From positions 1-64,000 of the forward strand of contig OX637620.1 of NCBI GenBank assembly GCA_951802195.1: 64,000 nt of DNA, read 5' to 3'. Below, in pieces: positions 20,527-31,781 of this stretch. This stretch comes from Tausonia pullulans. Lineage: Eukaryota; Basidiomycota; Tremellomycetes; Cystofilobasidiales; Mrakiaceae. Position 1 is the first letter of the stretch. Every line of letters begins with the position of its first letter. The position numbers were made by a program, and so were the translations under genes. Below the pieces are notes generated by a model. The model did not search any database, was not told the origin of the DNA, and saw nothing but the letters and a program-made list of their open reading frames with translations.

Positions 20527-23263
20527 TTAGATGTTGTCTCGGAAGCCCAAGGCGGCAGGGATGATGTGGATGATATGCTTGATTATGTGACGATTGCCCT
20601 TGAGCTGACGGGTCTCTTCCCCTTGCTCTCCGGCCTCGTGCTCCTGGCGACCGGAGAGGTCCATCTCGTTGAGCCTAGGAAAGGAGGTGTCAAAAGGACA
20701 GGGCACAACGGGAAGAGCAGAAAAGGAGATGATCATGTCAGACGATGCGCAGTGCTGACGGCTTGACCAACGTAAATTGACTCACCGTACGAAGCGGGTC
20801 TTTTTGTAAAACTTCCAGAAGAGGTAGAATACGAGGAAGATGGGCACAGAGGCGTAGGCCGAAACAAAGTCGGAGACAGACCAGCCGCCCGTGAGGAAGA
20901 CCTGGAATCCTGTTTAATCCAAAAGCGGTAATCAGGTGGAATGCTCAAGATTGAAGGTGAGCGCGGCAACTGAGCCAAACTTACCATTGAAAATCACCAC
21001 GAGACCGAGGAAAAGGAGACCGAACCACGAGAGGTATGGTTGCAACGGGGCCTGGTAAGGAAACTTGGAACGATCGATTCCTTGCTTGAAGCATGCTGAA
21101 TGATGGAAGGGGCCGAGGTCTCCTGTATCAGCGCTTTATGCCGCAAATGAGATGAAGGCAGAGCAAGACATACCAGCACGGAACCTAAGGTATGAAGCAA
21201 GGATGCACATCCAGCAGAGCACTCCAGTGATTGAGGAAAGGGTAACGAACCCTGATATGAGAAGCCAGCATTAGCCGGGCTTCGGAAGATCACGAAGGAA
21301 GGCATGGACGCACAATCAAAGGCCTCCGAGGCAGATCCAGAAACAGTCATGAAGCCAAGGAGCCCAAAGATGAGCGTGCCAAGGACAGCGAAAATGGGGG
21401 TGCCGTTCCACGTCTTGAGGAAGATCTTAGGCGCCTGCTTGTCCAGTGCAAGACCGTAGAGCGAGCGTGATCCAGCATAGACATAAGAGTTTCCGGCCGA
21501 GAAAGTCGCCATGGTGATGCAGGCGTTGACAACGGCAGGTAGAGTCTTGATACCGGCGTTCTCAATAGCGATGACAAACGGTGACGAATTGGCGTTTCCG
21601 GTATCGCTGACGAGCTTTGCATCGTTGAAAGGCACACACAAGCCAATGACGAAGACACCGCCCAGGTAGAAGACAAGAATGCGGTAGAAGACCGCCTTGG
21701 TCGCACGAGGAATAGTCATACGGGGGTTCTGCGCCTCAGCGGCAACGAGAACAACGAGTTCCGTGCAAAGGAAGGACTGCGAGAAGGAGGGGACACTGTT
21801 AGTCCAGCGAAGAAGATGTGTCCTTGTCTGACCGGTCCTATATCTAACTTACGAAGGCAGCCTGGAGGAACACAGTCCAAAAGCTGAGGAAGCGACCGAG
21901 GGATCCAGGGATGCCGTTGAGCTGAGGGAAAGGTCCGGGATTGCTCCACTAGGAGATGAAAGAAAGTGGTCAGTGTAATTCGAGTCACGTATCCCTCCCC
22001 AGAACGGCGACTGACGTAGCGGAAGCCAATTCGATCCTGGCCAGCAACTCCTCCGAGATCGATTACAAGGCAGGCGACGATGAGTCCAATAATCGTCAGG
22101 ACCTTAATGATGGCAAACCAGAACTCAACCTAGCACGGTTATGGAGTCAGCACCATCGGTTTTAGTCGTGACGGCCAAAGCTGAAGACAACTCACCTCTC
22201 CGTAGACGCGAATGGGCGAAAAATTGACCAGAACAAGGAAGATAATGTAGATGAGAATCCAGTACTCGACGCGGAAGCCACCAACGTTCCAGAACTCGAT
22301 AACAATATAACTGGATAATTATGTTATCAGCGTCACAAATTCTGATTATCTCACTCATATCGAGCAACAACTTACCCAGCCGAGATCTCTGCGGGAATTG
22401 ACACGATCATCTCATACCAGTAGTTCCATCCAAGAGCGAAGCCCATCGCCGGGTCACTGTAGAAATCGCAACGGTCGCAGGTTAGCGGCATGAGAGCCGT
22501 CCCTCGCTTGTACCCCTACATCGCACGTGGAAAAACTCACAGGAAACGAGAAGACATCATAACGAAACCACCAGAAATGGGATACAAGGCCGCCATTTCG
22601 CCTCCAGCAATCATGGTCGTGTAACTGGAGATAAATACGAAAGAGGATCACATCAGCGGTTTGAATCTAGCTCGGCCGTGTCCGTCCGAACATGCGCACA
22701 CGACGAGTCCTGTATGATGAAAATTGAATAGCTCAAGTCAGTTAGCAAGTCGCTCATTTGGGATCGAAAGCATCTGTTAGATAGCCACCGACCCATGATG
22801 CCGTAGCCCAGCAGAATTCCGACAGGTCCACCGGTCGCCAGCGCTCCTCCCGTGCCCTGGTCACAATGAGTTCATTGGACAAAATCTCAGATGGTGTTCT
22901 GACTCATACCGTGCTCAGTGGAGGTGACTTACGATGAATAGACCAGAACCAAGGACACCACCGATGGCGATCATGCTACATATAGTAATGGCGAATCGAA
23001 TCGTTAAGGAACGTTGTGGGCGGGTAGAAAGGACGGGAGACAGCCAGACGAGCGCTTGTTGTGTGCCTCCACTGATTTTGGACGAACCTCATATGCCGCG
23101 ATTTGAGGCCTCGGGAAACGTTCTCAACTCGCTGTCCAGGCTTAATGTAGGCTGAAGCGACATGAATCGAAGGGTCCCGGACAGATCCTTCGCCGTATGA
23201 GGCAAGGCCGGATTCATGGTCCTTCTCCTTGTCGCTGGAGAAGTCAGTGGCCAGGGGGTCCAT
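20527..23263 (-). CDS. Amino-acid permease (YAT/APC family, GAP1/DIP5-like)
   Basis: Proton-coupled amino-acid uptake across the plasma membrane. A soluble N-terminus starts MDPLATDFSSDKEKD at 23263 and leads to RGLKSRHM, the family motif before helix 1. The helices follow over many short exons: MIAIGGVLGSGLFI, GTGGALATGGPVGILLGYG, GGEMAALYPISGG, WNYWYEMIVSIPAEI, VEFWFAIIKV, then the long exon at 20994-21719 with NPRMTIPRATKAVFYRI and TFSAGNSYVYAGSRSLYGLA. After helix 12 (SVPIFLVFYLFWKFYKK) a tail begins LNEMDLSGRQ and stops at 20527. The conserved E in EAQNP and the YAGSR motif are typical for fungal permeases. Which amino acids it carries cannot be told. It looks intact. Confidence 0.9.
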
Positions 23264-24240
23264 AGTGAACAAGTGTGTAGGGCGGGAGTGGAGCCGGAGC
23301 CGTGCGGGATCTGCGAGGGGTGGACGGCCAAAGGATGGTGGATGCTGGATGGAAAGAGAGAAGGACTCGTGAGGTAGTTTGGAACTGAGGCGTTCTTCAA
23401 CGGCTTGCTAGTCCGAATGCGAAGGCTTCTCAGAGTGGGGAAACGAGGGGTTGACAGGAAATGGTTTGGACGGGTCTGCGCCTGGCCGTTGGGTATCGGC
23501 AAAAAAGATCTGTCCTCAGCGCTGAGCTCCGCTGCGGGGAACGCGGCCGGTAAACGGCCGCGTCCATCGGAGCAGTCCAGCGACGGCCCACAAAACGCCA
23601 TACCAATCGCATTGCACGAGACGGAGTCTCGGACAAAGCTACCGAGACCACGGAGCCGGACACTATATGCGCCGAGGAATGATGTTCATATCGACATTAT
23701 CCGCGGAGGACGCAGTGGCACATAAGCGCGCATGACTAATGAAGCTTTTCTTCCTCGCCCACACGCCCGGTGTTTTGTTTCCAGCCATCACCGCCTGGGA
23801 CAGGCTACTTTTGTGGTCTTATATAGTAAGCTCTCAGCTTCAGTTCTTCCTCCTCATATTCGTGAAGGATGACACCTCGAGCTGTCTTGTCAAGTTTCAC
23901 GGACTATGCAGCGAAACAAGGAATGCATGCAAACGTTGGAATCGTCTCTATAACAATTCAGGGCCTGGCCAACTCTGTGCCTGTGTAGTCTTCTCCTTGC
24001 TTGCCCAGCATTCCCTCATCTTTGATTATTCGTTCTCCACATCGACTCACGCTCATTGTCTCATTACCTTTTCTTCTCCTTTCATTCGTCATCTGCTCTA
24101 CACTCTCTTAGAGGAATGGATCTCATGCCTTAACCATTTCGACACTTCGCCTAGTAAAAGGAACTAAATCGGACCGCGAGAGACCTAATTCCAGAAAACT
24201 AAGTAGCCACTAGCGAAACAGGAGCGTGACCCTGCCATTC
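23264..24240. other. Permease upstream region and gene-free DNA
   Basis: Contains the promoter side of the amino-acid permease, including the inverted repeat at 23541-23563. About 23960-24165 has pyrimidine-rich sequence (CTGTGCCTGTGTAG, TTGCTTGCCCAGC) that weakly resembles the middle of the LTR family and may be another old copy. A 142-codon open frame at 23739-24167 shows no domain and is probably chance. Confidence 0.4.
23541..23563. promoter_or_regulatory. Perfect inverted repeat upstream of the permease
   Basis: ACGCGGCCG and CGGCCGCGT face each other around a GTAAA spacer, about 280 bp upstream of the permease ATG. The arms contain CGG/CCG triplets, the half-sites used by fungal Zn2Cys6 activators. 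The role is inferred only from position and symmetry. Confidence 0.5.
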
Positions 24241-24249
24241 TCTGCGTCC

Positions 24250-24500
24250 TCACTCTTCGCATCCCCTCCCTTGATCTTATCCCTCGTCGATAAAACGTTC
24301 AATTCATCGTAGATTTTTTTCTGCACTCTGATTATCGTTTGGACTCGACGAAGCTGCCCAAGACCTTGAGGCGAGCATGTGTCACCTCCAACACTGCAGA
24401 TTCACTCCATCACCCGCCGCCGTTCGCAGTCCACTCCGTCGCCAACGTCTCTCTCCTCGTCCATCCTCTTCTGAAGTTTATCCTTGGCCCAATCCTCAGA
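24250..24500 (+). mobile_element. LTR fragment, gypsy LTR family
   Basis: Holds the core CGATAAAACGTTCAATTCATC, CTGCACTCTGATTATCGTTT and the terminal TTGGCCCAATCCTCAGA of the element-sense LTR. The start of the LTR is missing. Old. Confidence 0.75.
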
Positions 24501-25184
24501 TCGTGTGTTATCTTCCTCATATTCCTTTCTCTGTCCGCCTGGTGCATTTGAGTGGCTGGCCCTCTACCTCGACAGAGGACCTCTGTCTGGTTGTCTCTCG
24601 CTTCGTCTGTACATATTCATCGCGTCGCCCATCTCCCTCTCGTCTTGACTCTCGTCCGCTCCCTCGTGGCTTGCTTGCCGACACATATCGTCCGCTTCTT
24701 TTCATATGGATCAATGCCCTGCTCCTGCTCGATCTTTGTCCGCGAGTGAGCCGTGAGAGCAAGATACTGTGAGGCATGCGAGAGGTCGAATCATGGCGTC
24801 AGAACTTTATCTACGGGTACATAGCTACTACTGGGGGCGGAAGTCCTCGTTCTCGTCCCCATCTCGATATGGGCGCTGAAAAGCTTCTTTCCTAGAGTCC
24901 TAGTACCAGAAACCCGTCTCGAAGGAGGCGAGTTGCTTAGGCAAGAACAATCAAACGAAAGGTCGCATCTATAGACATCGAGAAGCAGAGGATTCGGCGA
25001 AAGCTATGAGATAGAGAAAGCAAGGATGATCATCGAGCACAGTCATGGGTATCTACGTTTACATTGAGTTGTGGAAAACTACGAGGAATCAGATGGATCG
25101 GGAAGGGGAGGGGTCGAGAGGGAGGAATGAAGGACGAGCTTCTGAATTTTACATGGACTGAGCAAGCAATGAGAGGCTTCGCAG
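24501..25184. other. Gene-free stretch
   Basis: No supported gene, RNA or repeat seen. The right part is presumably the 3' untranslated region of the minus-strand MFS transporter. Confidence 0.4.
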
Positions 25185-28179
25185 TCAGTAATGTGCGCCT
25201 GACCGAGCGCAAGATGCGAAAAAAAATCTCACGTAGTAAACGAAAAGCACGTAGCTCGTCTGCAATATAGAGCAACAAAGGGAGGATGGAGTTAGCACTG
25301 GAACCCCAAAGTCGTCGCTCAGCAAGGAAGCGAACGCACCGTGATCATAGCCGTGAGAACAGAGATACCAAGCCAAGTTACCTCCTTGATGGGTTTCCTC
25401 AGGCCTTGCGATCGCTCACGGACGCTGGTCTCGAGCTCGTACTGCGCTCGTTGCTTCTCAGAGAAGAACAGAACCCGTCCGAGGTATACGCGGTCCACAA
25501 TATGGTAGCCTAGACCGTAAATGATATCGACGGCCTTCATGGCGATTAGGAAGTAGAAGACTTTGTCGTACTCTGTGCCAGAGAAAAGGGGGAGAAGGGA
25601 AGTCAGCGGCGGGCGGCGAGGGAGCCTCGAGGGAGGAAGCGACGCACGGTTGGTCGACTTTTGATCCGCACTGTCTTGGATCGCGCCTGCGGCCACGTCC
25701 ATGATCTAAAGAGTTATGGGGCCCATGTCAGTTGAGAGGCGAATGGAGGGAAGAGGGAGAGAGGGCAGCAAGCAGTTGCGCCTGGTGGCGGCGACCGCAC
25801 GCGGTGAGCGGCCAGAGCCGCCCTCACGATGCCCAACGCCACCCTAAGCCCGTCCAAAAAACCCAGTGTGAAGAATAGACGGTTACAGACGGTTGATCCT
25901 GCACTATTAAAGCTCTTCCAGCAACCGAACGCGGTACCAAGATATGCTTGAGGGACAACGAGAGGGATCATCGCGCTGAAGGGGATCGCATTCATGGAGA
26001 GCGCAACCGAACCGAGAATGGTACTGGAGACAAGGAACGGGGTGAGTTCATAGCCCATATACGCCATCTTGAGACAGCCGCCACACTCACGGAGCAAGAG
26101 GGTGGACGTCGCTGTAGGCTAGCAGACTGAACACAAGGACCCAGAGCGCGGCAGTGATGGAGATAAAATACACACGCCGGCCAAAGCGGTCAAAGAAGAG
26201 CCCAACCAGAGGAGTTCCTACGATGGGGATGATCTGTCCGATGCTCGAAGTGTAGCCAGCAGTCAATCTAGAAGCAGATTGGGCAGGGATCAGCAAGAAA
26301 TCCCCCTTCAACACGGAGAGACGCGCTCTCACTTGGTCGTTCCGCGAGTAATCTCGACGACCTCGGCCAGGTTGGAGGTATAGGCGCCGACAGTTCCGGC
26401 TATGGAAAAAGTAGGATTAGTGTGCAATGGTAGGGACAGCGGCGTGAAGGTCGACGTACCTTGCAGAAGCTGCGGAAAGGAGAGTCGCAAGCGTAACATC
26501 AGCGACAGGCGCATCAGGAAGATAAGGCTATTTGGCGTACCTGAGAGAGTGGAAGAATCCAGAAGGCAGCGGGCAGCGCGAAGAGTCCAATGAAGCTGAG
26601 CCTCGAGCGTCCATTGCCAGAAACGATGGCGCCAAGAGGGTTCTTCTGCTGTTGGAGCGAGGCGGCGCGTCGGCCGGTCATCACTCGGTGCTGGATGGGC
26701 AGTCGGGTGTCGAACCAGACATAGGCGCTATTGAGGACGAGCGTCATGCCACAGAAGATGGCGGGTATCTGCAACAAAAAAACACTTAATTATTGCCTGG
26801 ATGGGTATCAACGAGAGAGAACAGACTGACCCAGAGCGCCCAAGCCCAGTGACCAGTGCCCTCGGCGATGGGGATGGCTGCGGCCTGTGGGAGGCCAGAA
26901 TTTTAAGGGAGACATTGTCAGTCTAGGTCTTGCATCAGAGAACGAAGACAGGCGCACCTTTCCCGCGACGTTCCACACACGACCAAGCCCAATATCGAGT
27001 CCCGAAACGAGGCCGAGATGACCAGCGGTACCCTCCATGCCCTTGAAGTAATGCGCATACCACTTGTTTTGGCATGTCTCGATTGATGTAGACCCAAGTC
27101 CGAAGACCTGGAGACAAAAGGACACAAAGTAAGTCAGATGTGATTGAGAGCGAGGAGGAGCGATCAGAATTCGATGACTGACCACTTGGCCCCCGACGAC
27201 GAGGCCGTAGGAATTCAAGGCTGAGGTTTAGATACCACACAATTCAGAATTGCCTCTTCGAGATGTGCATTTCGAGTTGCGCAGGTGACGGAAGAAGGGA
27301 CGTACACGCGCCAAGGGCCGTGAGGATGGCTCCGATGAAGATCATGACGGACGAGAACATCGAGCCGAGGTTGGGCCCGCTGAAAAGAAGGACACGCACG
27401 GCGCGCATCAGTCGACACGGCCGCAAGTAGACAAGCAGTGGAAGTGGCAGACGCACTAGTAATCGATTAGGACACCGGAGATGATGGGTAGGACAGAATT
27501 GACGAGGGAGACTGCGCTAGAGATCTGGAAATGGCCCAAGTCGTCAGTCTAGGCGCAGGTGCTCTCTCGTCTACATTGAAGGCAGACACATACAACACCA
27601 TACTGAAGGGGAGTATCAGTTCAAGGTATCAGAAAGGCATGCAATTCGCGAGGGGGAAGCGGGCGAAGAAAGGGGCGCGTGCTGACCTGAGCATTATTGA
27701 TGCCAAGCTCCTTCTTGAAGGTGCTCTTCAGGGGAGAAATGCTCTGTACGAAGCCAACGCACAATGCTGTAAGTCTTCCTGTCGTTCTCTTAACGGGCAA
27801 TGGGTCAATGGAGTGTACGTACCGACGCGGCAAAATTGGAACCGACTGCAGGCGAAGTTATGGAATTCGAATTGAGGGGCCTTGGCAGATCAGATTCTTG
27901 TTTCCGGGGCACGTCGTGTGAGAAACCAAGAGGGAAAGACGCACAAGTGAGAAGGAGGACGAAAATGAGAACGGGCAGCTTGGTCTTCCACGAGAGCCTG
28001 ATTCCTCCCCTCTCGACAGCCTCGAGCTGCGAGGGGGCATACTCGAGCTGCTGGGGAGGAAGCTCGTTGTCGTCCGACGCGGCCTTCTTCTCGTCCAAGT
28101 CCGACGGGTGGAGGCTTCCTTGTTTCCACTGAGGAGAAGACTCGGAGGACACGGGAACGATAGGCTGGAGGGCGGACAT
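25185..28179 (-). CDS. MFS transporter, MFSD1-like
   Basis: Twelve-helix major facilitator carrier. The ATG at 28179 opens MSALQPIVPVSSESSPQWKQ, a long acidic cytosolic N-terminus, then LPVLIFVLLLTCASFPLG as helix 1. Later exons give LKSTFKKELGINNAQ, GPNLGSMFSSVMIFIGAIL, NKWYAHYFKGMEG, AWALWIPAIFCGMTLVLNSA, GYTSSIGQIIPIVGTPLVGL and DRFGRRVYFISITAALWVL. The helix 2-4 region with TFKKELGINNAQ and the KWYAHYFKG segment resemble MFSD1-type carriers of lysosomal dipeptides, so a vacuolar or endosomal role is possible. The signature DRFGRR loop lies between helices 8 and 9. The C-terminus SYVLFVYYVRFFFAS stops at 25185. There are many short introns, with no break noticed. The substrate is unknown. 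Confidence 0.8.
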
Positions 28180-28689
28180 CCCTGGGAGGAGCAGATAATG
28201 CGAAAAAAGTGGACAGAGTGGGATGGGTGTCTGAAGGAAGTGAAAAGGCAGGTCCCTATGTCACTTTTTATCTGATCAGCGAGAGAACGTCGATCACTCT
28301 CCGCGTTTTCCCACTAGCGAAGTGGGCCAAGAATGCCGCCGTCTCCGCACAACCGCAGGAGAAGAGGTTGAGGGACTCCTCGTTTCTGTCGGCCGAGGGA
28401 CTGCGCAGAGGACTGGGCAGTGATTTGTGACAAGCATGGCGTGGCTCAGAGGGAGCGCAGGCGGCAGCGGCGCGGACGCAGGTGCAGGTTTTGAACTGCT
28501 TCCGCTTCGGCGATTTCTCTTTTCCCCCGAAAACTACCAGGGCTGGAGCCTCACCCACCGAGCTTATATGCAGAGTGAAGGTCCTCGAAAGTACTGTACT
28601 GCAGACGACGCTTGAGACTCTACAGTACGCGAGCTTGACAAAGGGAGGGCCTCTAGAAATGGTAGTCGTGGAGGGATCAGCTTGGCAAG
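28180..28689. promoter_or_regulatory. Upstream region of the MFSD1-like gene
   Basis: 510 bp without a supported gene, between the minus-strand MFS start and a tiny LTR remnant. No clear motif stands out. Confidence 0.35.
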
Positions 28690-28721
28690 TGTCAGGATAT
28701 CGCGGAGGGCCAAACCTAACA
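28690..28721 (+). mobile_element. 32-bp LTR remnant holding both LTR ends
   Basis: TGTCAGGATATCGCGGA, the start of the element-sense LTR, is joined directly to GGGCCAAACCTAACA, its end. The whole LTR middle is gone. Flanking bases (GCAAG and TAAAG) do not make a perfect duplication. Confidence 0.6.
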
Positions 28722-29159
28722 TAAAGGTGGTCGGCCAGACGCTCCTCTCCCTCTTCCGCAACATCGTCCCCGTCCCCTCCTTCACCGATAAAGAAGCTCT
28801 TCTGTGGGTCGACCACGCCGAAGCCCTAACCCTCGCCGACTGGTACGCGTCTCTCCGATGCGCCAGCGGCGACATTGTCGTCTTCCTATCCGAGACACAC
28901 GAACTCAAGATCAACCTGGCCAAGTTCGGCGACCCTATCTCGGACATCAAACACGCCCTCGCCATCACCAAGGACCTCAAGGAAGGCGGTGTCCAAGGAG
29001 CTGGATTCATCCGATACCGGGTACTCTGAGCCACTGCAAGCCGTGTCAGCAGAAAGGGTCGCAACGAAGGAGGTCGTCCTGGCGGCCGTCGCAGAGTGCG
29101 AGACACACTTGGGACTCAGGGTGCTCTCGCAGCATGTTCGGGCACGAGGACTGGTTTAA
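28722..29159 (+). pseudogene. Unrecognised coding-like fragment between two LTR relics
   Basis: An open frame without an ATG runs from before the 32-bp LTR remnant to about 29029 (VVGQTLLSLFRNIVPVPSF ... GDIVVFLSETHELKINLAKF ... GFIRYR). Its codons mostly end in C, like host genes here. A second frame to 29159 reads ERVATKEVVLAAVAECETH and could follow after a very short intron. I do not recognise the family. No signal peptide or membrane helix is visible. Lack of a start codon and LTR relics on both sides suggest a host gene whose 5' end was lost to LTR insertion, but a lineage-specific gene with an upstream exon is possible. Confidence 0.35.
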
Positions 29160-29193
29160 GTCGGGTCGTACAGGATCGAGAAACGGGGCATAT

Positions 29194-29542
29194 TGTCAGG
29201 CTCTCATGGATATACCACATTGGCTCTGCGCCTATGTGGCTGTCAGAATTTTGCGGACCCGCCACCTCGGTTCCGCGCCTGCGTACATCGATCTGGCTTA
29301 CCCGTCTCCCACACCTTAGGCCACTCTTCAGCCACACTGTCACACACCCTTTGTTCTTCTCCCCCTTTAGTCCATGAAACGTTCAGTTCATCGTACCTTT
29401 TGATCTGCACTCTGATTATCATTTGGATTAGACAATTTTGCCCAAGACCTCGAAGCAAGCCCGTGCCACCTCCACCATTTTAGTTCCACTCCTCGAACAA
29501 CTCCGCTCTCCTCAACCTTCGACCCTTGGGCCAGTCGTAACA
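29194..29542 (+). mobile_element. Solo LTR, gypsy LTR family, abutting the RNase H1 stop
   Basis: 349 bp, from TGTCAGGCTCTC to CTTGGGCCAGTCGTAACA, matching the element-sense LTR over its length with moderate divergence. Flanks CATAT and CCTCT do not form a target duplication. It ends 8 bp from the stop codon of the minus-strand RNase H1 gene, so it is convergent to it. Confidence 0.85.
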
Positions 29543-29550
29543 CCTCTCCT

Positions 29551-31272
29551 CTATTTCCTGACCGCCTGCTCAAAGACGGGTGCCGGCCGGGGATCCTCGA
29601 TCTTGGCGTCTTTCCGTATGGGCCGAAGTCCTCCCTTCCTCGCGAGAGCCTGAAATGAAAATCGTGAGATCGCTTCGATGTGAAAGAAGAGATGAAAGAC
29701 GGCCCACATCCGCTCGCTCGTTCCCGTGCAACCCGACATGGCCCTGGAATCGATGATCTCAGTCAGCGATCAGTAAAGAAAGAGAGATACTGCGGGCAAG
29801 CCGCACCTTGACCTTGACGAACCGGACCGCTCCCTCCCGGTTTGAGCCTACCCAGCTGCGGCGCGTCTGGCCGCCGTCCTCGTCGTCCGTATCTGAGTCA
29901 AACGGCTTGCTCGGCGGGAACTTCGCGTCAAGCGATGACGTTGAGCCTCGACGGACGTCAATGAGTCGAACAATACCCTGTGATAATGGCCGTCAATCAG
30001 CGAGAGAGCAAAGAGAAGCAACACCACAGCGCCACCCACCTTGATCAGATCTACGTTGAGGACATCACCACCCGAGGTGGATGACTTCCAGCCCTTTTTT
30101 CGCCAGCCTGGGAGCCACTTGGTAAGGCCTGCGTGGGGACGGGTGGAAGGAATCTGAGACGAGACCAAGGGTCTGCCAAACACGCGAGCGGCTTACAGTC
30201 GATCGAGTACGACGAGTCCGTCCGGATCTCGAGCGGGGTCGTGGTGTCCGGGGCGTCCTGAAGTGCGCGCAGAATTGCCTGGAGAGGGCTTCCTTGTCAG
30301 CATTGAGGGCCAGACGAGCAAGACAGGGGAACGAAGCACCAGCAGCTCCCCCCGATTGTTCGTCTGAGGTAATCCTGGAACCCTCTCCGCCGAGTTCCTA
30401 ATGAGCAGGTCACACTATCAGCTGACTCTTCTTCCCCCACGTGCACACACTCTGCTCACCTCGTCGACTTGTCCCCCCACCAGACGCCCGCTCCTGCTGC
30501 AGCGTTCCAGCGCCCGTTGTTTGTGCTCGACCCACTGGAAAGCGAGCGAGCAGACGTTAATCGTTGACCCGGATGGCATTCGCGCGCCCGCCTGCTCACT
30601 CGGTGTACACGACGATCCTTCCCGAGCCCGTCCGATAGAGCCCATCGGGTCCCTCAACCACAGATGCGAGCTGAGCCCAAGAATTGCTCTTGACCCTCTT
30701 CGCGCCTCCGCCTCGACCATCGGCCAGCCGCGACGTCAAGGTTGACGCATCGTCGTCTGTTGGCGCTTCGCGTTTCGCACCTGCCACCTTCGGTGCTGTC
30801 GAAGGGCTCGTCCCAGTGCAGGAAGGAGCCTGCAATGGGAGGGCACCTCTCGCGTGGCGCGATACCAACCTGCCAAGAGGCGTGGGCGCGGGTGCGGCGA
30901 CGCGTCCGACAGCCGGCAACGAGCTCCCAGTGAGCCCAGCCCAGACGGCCGCGGCCTCGGCTGTCGGGAACGACTTGTGAAGCGCACCGGCGAAGCCGTT
31001 GACTTGGGCTTGAGCTTCGGGCCTATGAGGTGGGTACGCGTGTGAGACCGAGAGCGAAGCCAGACGCGTCGGAGGAAGGAGAGAAGCTTGATGCGATACG
31101 GGACCCACCAGGTCTCGTAGACGCCCGGCTTGCGGCCCGCTTTGACGGCGTAGTACTTCTTAGCCGCCCTGGGGAGTGGGAGGGATCAACGAGGAATTCG
31201 TCAGAGGAGTTGGTGAAATGGCTGTCTGTTAGGCTCAATGGATAGGACCACGAGCTCGCCGCTCACTCACAT
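29551..31272 (-). CDS. RNH1: Ribonuclease H1 with N-terminal hybrid-binding domain
   Basis: Removes RNA from RNA:DNA hybrids in nucleus and/or mitochondria. The N-terminal hybrid-binding (viroplasmin-like) domain reads KKYYAVKAGRKPGVYETWP then AQAQVNGFAGALHKSFPT. A Ser/Pro/Ala-rich linker with KREAP and KRVKS basic patches follows. The catalytic domain shows VVYTDGSS (first Asp), NNRGELL (Glu), EIRTDSSYSI (second Asp) and VKGHVGLHGNERAD (His and last Asp). The protein ends ARKGGLRPIRKD...FEQAVRK. The start codon is split: AT at 31272-31271, then a 102-bp intron (31270-31169), then G of exon 2. There are several further short introns. An acidic loop (KPFDSDTDDEDGG) inside the catalytic domain is longer than usual. 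All catalytic residues are present. The LTR downstream probably forms its 3' untranslated region. Confidence 0.92.
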
Positions 31273-31781
31273 GGTGGTTGGTAAAGAGACAACTGGCAGG
31301 CAGACTGGAAGACTACAACGAGTGAGAGAGACCAAGCGAGAAGAGAGCGGTGGACGCGCGAGGCAAGCGGTAAGGTGGCGGTGAAGCGAGAACCAGGAGG
31401 GCACTGCCGCGACAAGAGCCGACGAGAGGTTTAGTCACATATTCGCACACCGACGAGACTAGGAGGCGACGATTCATACATGCTGCGTAATATTTTTCTA
31501 CACGCATACGCTAAGGGAAGATGGCTAAGTACCAAAAAAGACAATGAAAAGAAGAAGGGACGTAAAGAGGAGGCGAGTAGGGAAAGCGACATCTAGGAGG
31601 TGTGAGAATGTGAAGGCGGGCCGCCGCCTCGCAGAGACGTGATGAGAGAGACACACAACGAGGTTAAAATTACGACGAGAGTCCATGAGGGAGAAAGAGA
31701 AAACGAACAAAAAGAAATTGAGAAAGAAAAAAAGAGGAAGAAAAAAAACCCCAAGAGGAGAGAGAGAAAGGAGTGCAACTC
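31273..31781. other. Intergenic region between RNase H1 start and GAC1-like stop
   Basis: 509 bp with no supported gene. It must hold the RNase H1 promoter and the GAC1-like 3' untranslated region. A purine-rich, A-rich tract lies at about 31680-31770. Confidence 0.45.

Noticed and set aside
23739-24167. 142-codon plus-strand open frame near the permease
   Set aside because: No domain, odd composition, and it overlaps sequence resembling an LTR; likely chance.
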